This document shows, one piece after another, positions 58,751 through 64,000 of a stretch of 64,000 nt of DNA. The stretch covers positions 15,810 to 79,809 of the forward strand of contig DASPYG010000185.1 in NCBI GenBank assembly GCA_035636885.1, in the 5' to 3' direction. The position numbers and the translations under genes are program-made. The stretch comes from UBA10449 sp035636885 (lineage in GTDB: Bacteria; Chloroflexota; Dormibacteria; Dormibacterales; Dormibacteraceae). The notes beneath the pieces were generated by a model that saw only the letters and a program-made list of their open reading frames with translations, did no database searches and was not told where the DNA came from. The stretch's first letter is position 1, and each line of letters opens with the position of its first letter.

Positions 58751-60756
58751 TCGCTGCGGCCGCCCTGGCCGCCGTTCTGATCGTCGCGATCTCGCTCTTC
58801 GGGCGGCGCGCATGGCTCCTCTACCGGCTGGTTCGGATGGGCAAGCCGCTGAAGCGATTCGACGACCTGCCCGCCCGCGCCCGCGCAGAGGCCGTCGTGG
58901 TCGTGGGACAGAGCAAGCTGCTCCAGCGCCTGGTCCCGGGCCTGATGCACGCGGCGATCTTCTGGGGTTTCCTCGTCCTGTTCCCGACGATCTTCATCGC
59001 GATGATCGGCATCGTCGACCAGCACGCGACGCTGCCGTGGCTCGGGCAGCAGGGCTGGTACGCGCTCCTCGTCGACGTCTTCGCCGTGCTCGTGCTCGCC
59101 GGGGTCATAACCGCCTTTGTCATCCGCAAGATCCAGCGACCGCGCAGGTTCGCAGGCAGCCACGTGCGCGAAGCCGACCTCATCCTGCTGTTGATCGCCG
59201 GGATCGTCGTCTCGCTTCTTCTCTGGCATGCGAGCCAGATCGCCCTCGGCCTGAACGAATACCCCGCGGCATGGGCGCCGGTCTCGAGCCTGCTGGCTCA
59301 GGCGCTGCAGCAAACGTGGACGCCATATATCGAGCGCGGCGCCGTGTGGGCGCACGTGCTGATCATCCTTGGCTTCCTCGTCTACCTTCCGTACTCAAAG
59401 CACCTGCACATCTTCATCGCAGCGGTGAACGTCTTCTTCGGCCGCGTGCGCGCGCGTGGCCGCTTGGAGCCCATCGACTTCGAGACCGCAACCGATGCTG
59501 AGGTCCGCTTCGGGGCCGCCACCGTCGTCGACCTCACGTGGAAGCAGATGCTCGACACCATGTCCTGTACCGAATGCGGGCGCTGCCAGGACGTCTGCCC
59601 GGCCTACAACACGGGCAAGGAGCTGTCTCCGAAGCTCCTGATCATGGGGCTGCGCGACCAGGTGCTCGCGCAGGGACCCAAAGCCCTTGCCGCCGCGAAA
59701 TCTGGCGCTGCGTTCAAGCTCGAGCCGCTCGTCCCGACTGCGGTCACCGACAACGTCGTCTGGGATTGCGTGACCTGCGGAGCATGCGTGCGCGAATGCC
59801 CGGTAGGCATCGAGCATATCGACCACATCATCGACCTGCGCCGCAACCTGGTCATGGTCGAATCGCGATTTCCCGACGAGGCGGCGACCATGCTGCGCGA
59901 CGTCGATCGCGCGTCCAACCCGTGGGGCAAGCCGCAGTCGGATCGCGCGCATTGGGCCGACGGGCTGGGGGTTCGCGTGCTCGCGGCGGGCGAGCCGGCA
60001 CCGGACGTCCTCTTCTGGGTCGGCTGCGCTCCGTCGTTCGACGAGCGTGCAAAGCAGGCGGCTATTTCGACGGCGAAGCTGCTCCAGCAGGCAAGCGTCG
60101 ACTTCGCGATTCTCGGGCCCCGCGAGTCGTGCACAGGCGACCCGGCGCGGCGGATGGGCGATGAGTACACGTTCCAGAAGATGGCCAGGCAGAACGTGGG
60201 CACTTTGAACGAGGCCAAGGTCAAGAAGATCTTGACCACCTGCCCGCACTGCTTCAACACGATCGGGAAGGAGTACGCCGACTTCGGAGGCCGGTACGAG
60301 GTCGTGCACCACACCGAGTTCCTTGCCGAGCTCGTTCGCGAAGGCCGCTTGCAGCCGCTCGCCGGCGACCGCACGATCACGTACCACGACTCCTGCTACC
60401 TGGCGCGTCACAACGACGTGCGCGAGGCCCCGCGTGAGCTGGCGGCCGCCGCCGGCCGCGCGGTCGAGATGCCCCGGAATCGCGAGCGCACTTTCTGCTG
60501 CGGAGCCGGGGGCGCCCGCATGTGGATGGAGGAAAGGCGCGGGCGGCCGATCAACGAGGAACGCGTGCGCGAGGCCGTGGGCACGGGCGCTGAGACGCTT
60601 GCCGTGGGGTGCCCCTTCTGCACGGTGATGCTGGACGACGGAGTTCGCACCACCGGCGCCAAGCTGCAGGTGATCGACCTCGCAACGCTGCTGGCCGAAG
60701 CGGTCGAGAGGCGGCGATCGCACGACGCCGGAGCGTCGACCACCGCGCATGGATAG
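58747..60756 (+). CDS. EtfD-like membrane FeS reductase (ETF:quinone oxidoreductase role)
   Basis: A 669 aa protein. Residues 1-225 have about five transmembrane helices with membrane histidines (VPGLMHAAIFWGF, LLLWHASQIAL), as in heterodisulfide-reductase-type heme-b subunits. Two 4Fe-4S motifs follow: SCTECGRCQDVCPAY and CVTCGACVRECPVG. Two CCG domains complete it (TTCPHCFNTI; CCGAGGARMW with GCPFCTVML). Mycobacterial EtfD (Rv0338c) has this design and passes ETF electrons to menaquinone. Placement between etfA and the second oxidase strongly supports that role. Confidence 0.88.
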   Translation: MIAAAALAAVLIVAISLFGRRAWLLYRLVRMGKPLKRFDDLPARARAEAVVVVGQSKLLQRLVPGLMHAAIFWGFLVLFPTIFIAMIGIVDQHATLPWLGQQGWYALLVDVFAVLVLAGVITAFVIRKIQRPRRFAGSHVREADLILLLIAGIVVSLLLWHASQIALGLNEYPAAWAPVSSLLAQALQQTWTPYIERGAVWAHVLIILGFLVYLPYSKHLHIFIAAVNVFFGRVRARGRLEPIDFETATDAEVRFGAATVVDLTWKQMLDTMSCTECGRCQDVCPAYNTGKELSPKLLIMGLRDQVLAQGPKALAAAKSGAAFKLEPLVPTAVTDNVVWDCVTCGACVRECPVGIEHIDHIIDLRRNLVMVESRFPDEAATMLRDVDRASNPWGKPQSDRAHWADGLGVRVLAAGEPAPDVLFWVGCAPSFDERAKQAAISTAKLLQQASVDFAILGPRESCTGDPARRMGDEYTFQKMARQNVGTLNEAKVKKILTTCPHCFNTIGKEYADFGGRYEVVHHTEFLAELVREGRLQPLAGDRTITYHDSCYLARHNDVREAPRELAAAAGRAVEMPRNRERTFCCGAGGARMWMEERRGRPINEERVREAVGTGAETLAVGCPFCTVMLDDGVRTTGAKLQVIDLATLLAEAVERRRSHDAGASTTAHG

Positions 60757-63172
60757 GCCGGGCCAGGCGGGCGCCGTCGTCATCGGCGGCGGCATCACCG
60801 GCGCCAGCGTCGCGTATCACCTCGCCAAGGCCGGCCTGCGCGACGTCCACCTCATCGAGAAGGGCGAGCTGACAAGCGGATCGACCTGCCACGCAGCGGG
60901 GCTGGTCACACAGTTCAACCCGTCGCCCACGATGATGCGGTTCCGCCGGTACAGCATCGAGCTCTACCGCGAGCTGGGCGTGTTCGAGACAGTCGGCAGC
61001 CTGCGCTTTGCGTCGAGCCAGGAACAGCTGATGGAGCTGAAGCGGACGGCGAGCCGCGCGCGCGGCATCGGGCTCGACGTCGAGCTGGTCTCGGCCGCCG
61101 AGGCGGCCAAGCTAATGCCCGCGATCAGCACCAGCTCGCTCTACGGGGCGGTCTGGGTGCCGGGCGACGGCCACCTCGACCCGCATACAGCCACGCACGC
61201 GTTGGCCCGTGCCGCGCGGGCGCTGGGCGCGCACGTCGCAACGGGACTGCGCGTCACCGGCATCGAGCTCTCGAGCCAAGGGGCGATCCAGGCGGTCGTC
61301 ACCGAGGCCGGCAGGATCGAGACAGAGGTCGTCGTCGTCGCCGGCGGGATCTGGGCGCCGCAGATCGCGGCCATGGCCGGCGTTCAGGTCGTCTCGACAC
61401 CGGTCGATCACCAACATGCGGCCCTGCTCGCCGTGCCCGGGCACGAGCTCCCCGGCGAAATGCCCTGCTTCCGCGATCCCGACAACCTGGTGTACGGCAA
61501 GGCCGAGGCCGAAGGCATGATCCTCGGCGGCTACGAGCAGGATCCGGTCGCCCGGTGGATCGACGGTGTGCCGTGGGACCACTCGGGTACGTCGGTGCCT
61601 CCCGACCAGGCACGATTCGAGCCCCTCCTGCGCGGCGCCGCGCGCCGATTTCCGTTCCTGGGCGAGGCCGGCATCGTCAAGCTCGTGTGCCATCCCGATG
61701 CGATGACGCCCGACGCCAATCCATTGCTGGGGCCGGCGCCCGGCGTCCGTGGTTTGTACCTGGCGGCAGGACTTTCGCTCAACGGGTTCGGCGGTGCCGG
61801 CGGGATCGGTCGCGCCCTGGCCGAGTGGATCACCGGAGGCGAAACCGAGCTCGACCTCCACCCGTATCGCTGCTGGCGTTTCGGTCCCGTCCATCGGGAC
61901 CCCCGCTATGCCGCCGACCTGGCACGCGAGGCGTATCGCTACTACTACTTCCTGCGCTATCCATTCGACTCCGACGAGTGGGGCCGCCCTCGCCGCACGA
62001 GCGCGCTGCACACGCGCATGCAGGACCTCGGCGCCGTGTTCGGTGCGAAACACGGCTGGGAGCGCGTCGACTACTACGACCCCGGCCGGCCATGGCGGCG
62101 CGCGGGGGCGGACCAGCGTCGGTTCGGCTGGACCCGACCCCCGTACTTCGACCTGCTGGCCGAGGAGCACGCCGCGTTCCGCGAGCGCGCCGGAATCATC
62201 GACATGAGCTCGTTCGGAAAGATCGATGTCTCCGGCCCGGGCGCGCTGCCCCTGCTGGAGCGGGTGGCCGGCAACACCGTCGACCGTCCGGCGGGCAGCG
62301 TCGTCTACACACAGCTGTTGGAGAGGGACGGCGGCATCGCCGCTGACGTCACCATCACGCGCGTCGCCGACGACCATTTCCGGGTCGTGACCGGCGCCGG
62401 ATACGTGAACACCGACCTCGGCTGGCTGCGGCTGCAGGTTCGAGAGAGCGACCCGGACGTCCGGCTGCGGGAGTCGACCGAGGATTTCTCCGTCATCGGC
62501 CTGTGGGGTCCATGCGCACGCGACATCCTCGAGCGCGTGACCCGCGACGACGTCTCCGACGGCGGGTTCCCATTCATGCAGGCGAAGACGATTCGCATCG
62601 GTGGGGCGCAGGCGTTCGCGCAGCGCGTCACGTACGTCGGCGAGCTTGGCTGGGAGCTGTATGTGGAACCCGGATGGGCCGGGCAGGTGTGGGACCGGTT
62701 GACGGAGGCGGGGAAGGTGAAGGGAATCAGGCCGGCCGGATATCGCGTCCTGGAAGGGCTCCGCATGGAGAAGGGCTACCGCTATTACGGCACCGACCTG
62801 ACTCTGCTCAACACTCCGCTCGAGGCGGGCCTCGGCTTCTGTGTGCACTTCGACAAGCCCGACTTCAACGGACGCCAAAAGCTGCTGGCCCAGCGCGACC
62901 GCGGCATCGAGCGGCGCCTGCGCACGCTCGAGGTGGGCGGCGAGGACTATCAGCCCATCTACGGCGGCGAGGCGGTGTACCACGATGGTGCGGTGATCGG
63001 CCGGCTGCGCAGCTGCGCGTACGGGTTTACCGCGCGGCGCAACCTCGCCTATGCCTACGTGCCCATCGACCTGAAGCCGGGTGGCGACGTCGAAGTGGAC
63101 GTCTTCGGGGAGCGCGTCCCGGCGCGGGTCACTGTCGATGCGGTGGTGCGCCGCGAGCGTGTCAACAGCTGA
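60749..63172 (+). CDS. Dimethylglycine/sarcosine dehydrogenase-like flavoprotein 2 (FAD + GcvT domains)
   Basis: An 807 aa paralogue of the 54483 gene. FAD domain: AVVIGGGITGASVAYHLAK, the covalent-FAD-type His in TSGSTCHAAGLVTQ (about residue 48), and LMPAISTSSLYGAVWVPGDGHLDPH. The C-terminal folate domain starts at about 410 (VSGPGALPLLERVAG; WELYVEPGWAG; GLRMEKGYRYYGTDL). This copy keeps the canonical S-T-x-H-A-A-G motif, which copy 1 has altered. It overlaps the FeS reductase by 8 bases and probably acts on a different methylated intermediate. Confidence 0.9.
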   Translation: MDRPGQAGAVVIGGGITGASVAYHLAKAGLRDVHLIEKGELTSGSTCHAAGLVTQFNPSPTMMRFRRYSIELYRELGVFETVGSLRFASSQEQLMELKRTASRARGIGLDVELVSAAEAAKLMPAISTSSLYGAVWVPGDGHLDPHTATHALARAARALGAHVATGLRVTGIELSSQGAIQAVVTEAGRIETEVVVVAGGIWAPQIAAMAGVQVVSTPVDHQHAALLAVPGHELPGEMPCFRDPDNLVYGKAEAEGMILGGYEQDPVARWIDGVPWDHSGTSVPPDQARFEPLLRGAARRFPFLGEAGIVKLVCHPDAMTPDANPLLGPAPGVRGLYLAAGLSLNGFGGAGGIGRALAEWITGGETELDLHPYRCWRFGPVHRDPRYAADLAREAYRYYYFLRYPFDSDEWGRPRRTSALHTRMQDLGAVFGAKHGWERVDYYDPGRPWRRAGADQRRFGWTRPPYFDLLAEEHAAFRERAGIIDMSSFGKIDVSGPGALPLLERVAGNTVDRPAGSVVYTQLLERDGGIAADVTITRVADDHFRVVTGAGYVNTDLGWLRLQVRESDPDVRLRESTEDFSVIGLWGPCARDILERVTRDDVSDGGFPFMQAKTIRIGGAQAFAQRVTYVGELGWELYVEPGWAGQVWDRLTEAGKVKGIRPAGYRVLEGLRMEKGYRYYGTDLTLLNTPLEAGLGFCVHFDKPDFNGRQKLLAQRDRGIERRLRTLEVGGEDYQPIYGGEAVYHDGAVIGRLRSCAYGFTARRNLAYAYVPIDLKPGGDVEVDVFGERVPARVTVDAVVRRERVNS

Positions 63173-64000
63173 CGACGCGGTCGCCCGTGTTTCGCTGTGG
63201 AAGGGCGAAAAGGTCGAGGTGTCGCCGCTATCCGGCGGATTGACCAACGAGAACTACCTCGTCACGGCGGGCGGTATTCGCTACGTGGTCCGGATCCCCG
63301 GCCAGTCGACAGAGCTGCTCGCCATCGATCGGGCCAACGAGGTGCACAACACGGTCGCGGCGGCGACCACCGGCATCGGGCCAAGGGTGCTCGAGTTCAT
63401 CCGTGCCGGGAACGTGATGGTGCTGGAGTTCATCGACGGACCGACCATGGCCGCGCGGACGCTCCAGTCGACGGAGATGGCGACGCGCATGGCCGCATCC
63501 TTCCGGCGATTGCACGCGGCGCCGCGGTTTCTGCGGGACTTCAACATGTTCCGGCTCATCGAGCAGTACCTCGAGATCGTCGGCAAGCATCACGTCACGA
63601 TTCCCGCGGACTATCGCGAACGCCTGCCCCTGGTGGCCGAGATCGAGCGCGCCGTGAAAGCCGCCGCGCTGCCCAGCGTGCCCTGCCACAACGACCTGCT
63701 CTGCGAGAACTTCATCGACGACGGCTCCGCGCTGCGCATCGTCGACTACGAGCTGAGCGGCAACAACGACCCGTGTTTCGACCTCGGCAACACCGCGCAG
63801 GAGGCGGAGTTCGACGACGAGCTGCGAGCAGCGCTGTGCGAGGCATACTTCGGCCGACTCGACGAGCGGCAGCTGGCGAGGATGAACCTCTTCGCCTTGA
63901 TGTCAGACGTGGGGTGGACGCTCTGGGGCGCGATCCAGGCCAAGATCTCGGCGATCGACTACGACTTCACGGGCTACTACACAGCCCGGTGGCTGCGGGC
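63159..64000 (+). CDS. Choline/ethanolamine kinase-like phosphotransferase, C-terminus cut
   Basis: From GTG 63159 (overlapping the previous stop by 14 bases) the frame stays open to the window end, 280 codons. It has the choline/aminoglycoside kinase fold: SPLSGGLTNENYLV (nucleotide loop), Brenner motif PCHNDLLCENFI, and IVDYELSGNNDPCFDLGN (metal Asp). Predicted to phosphorylate an amino alcohol such as choline or ethanolamine. It completes the methylamine operon seen here. Substrate is an inference. Confidence 0.85.
   Translation, partial: MSTADDAVARVSLWKGEKVEVSPLSGGLTNENYLVTAGGIRYVVRIPGQSTELLAIDRANEVHNTVAAATTGIGPRVLEFIRAGNVMVLEFIDGPTMAARTLQSTEMATRMAASFRRLHAAPRFLRDFNMFRLIEQYLEIVGKHHVTIPADYRERLPLVAEIERAVKAAALPSVPCHNDLLCENFIDDGSALRIVDYELSGNNDPCFDLGNTAQEAEFDDELRAALCEAYFGRLDERQLARMNLFALMSDVGWTLWGAIQAKISAIDYDFTGYYTARWLR

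Noticed and set aside
58412..58813. Minus-strand frame reading SSPLPLGERAGERG
   Set aside because: This is the translated REP-like palindrome on the antisense strand of etfA, a frequent false gene.
61112..63247. 711-codon minus-strand open frame over the second DMGDH-like gene
   Set aside because: It is antisense to a well-conserved two-domain flavoprotein; shadow of high third-position GC.
1..64000. tRNA, rRNA, CRISPR array, insertion sequences or prophage genes
   Set aside because: Read for cloverleaf ends, regularly spaced repeats, transposase DDE motifs and integrases; none could be supported.

Overview
The window is a gene-dense, GC-rich (roughly two-thirds G+C) bacterial chromosome segment. 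It contains about 62 protein genes, no tRNA or rRNA, no insertion sequence and no CRISPR array. No stretch longer than 300 bases lacks a gene; the longest gaps are about 110-200 bp and are described as regulatory or intergenic features. Starts at GTG and TTG are common, and neighbouring genes often overlap by 1-14 bases. Several traits resemble Actinobacteria: a PucR-type activator next to the fab operon, an LprG lipoprotein beside a P55-like transporter, paired AdnAB-like helicase-nucleases, and ETF with a membrane FeS partner. The separate AccA and AccD and the minimal TrbC/TrbL cassette are less typical of Actinobacteria. A soil Terrabacteria lineage (for example Candidatus Dormibacterota or a relative of Chloroflexota/Actinobacteriota) is a reasonable guess, but I cannot fix the phylum from sequence alone.

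Layout. 1-4.4 kb: class I aldolase (fbaB), then a tight run of small metabolic and membrane genes ending in uppP. 4.4-7.5 kb: a UGM/amine-oxidase-like flavoprotein, a hypothetical gene, a YhhN lysoplasmalogenase and ssb. 7.6-9.3 kb: three overlapping minus-strand genes (TrbC/VirB2-like, TrbL/VirB6-like, M23 peptidase) forming a minimal conjugation-like envelope cassette. 9.3-12.9 kb: a divergent TetR (with an unusual beta-rich C-terminal half) / methyltransferase + DHA2 efflux unit with two identical palindromic operators. 12.9-16.6 kb: LigD split into phosphoesterase-ligase and polymerase genes, then NDH-2. 16.7-19.0 kb: LprG-like lipoprotein plus P55-like MFS. 19-24.9 kb: methyltransferase, bactofilin, aminotransferase, CBS/zinc-ribbon protein, threonine dehydratase, DMT exporter and dtd. 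24.9-32.2 kb: a complete fatty-acid initiation/elongation operon on the minus strand, transcribed fabF-acpP-fabH-fabD-fabG-accD-accA, with a FasR-like PucR regulator upstream.

32.4-37.7 kb: dienelactone hydrolase, DinB-like protein, HIT protein, an ABC-2 exporter, a PfkB kinase, a basic-tailed protein behind a near-consensus promoter/operator, and a small hypothetical gene. 37.7-43.9 kb: two overlapping SF1 helicase / FeS-RecB nuclease genes resembling AdnA/AdnB. 44-48.9 kb: GT-C membrane glycosyltransferase, a membrane-anchored sigma-region-4 protein with a Pro/Val tail, a DsbA-like protein and a CPBP protease whose start codons overlap, and an MFS transporter.

49.1-64 kb: a co-directional accessory catabolic region. 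It contains a GntR regulator, metallophosphoesterase and APC permease, a terminator, and then Fe-alcohol dehydrogenase, nucleotidyltransferase, a dimethylglycine/sarcosine-dehydrogenase-like flavoprotein, EtfB, EtfA, an EtfD-like FeS membrane reductase, a second dimethylglycine-dehydrogenase-like flavoprotein, and a choline-kinase-like protein cut by the window end. These genes make biochemical sense as oxidative, folate-linked demethylation of an N-methylated amine, with electrons passing through ETF to quinone. This is the best candidate for an undescribed pathway. The other notable signal is a recurring TTAACA-centred element found at seven gene ends or intergenic spots.
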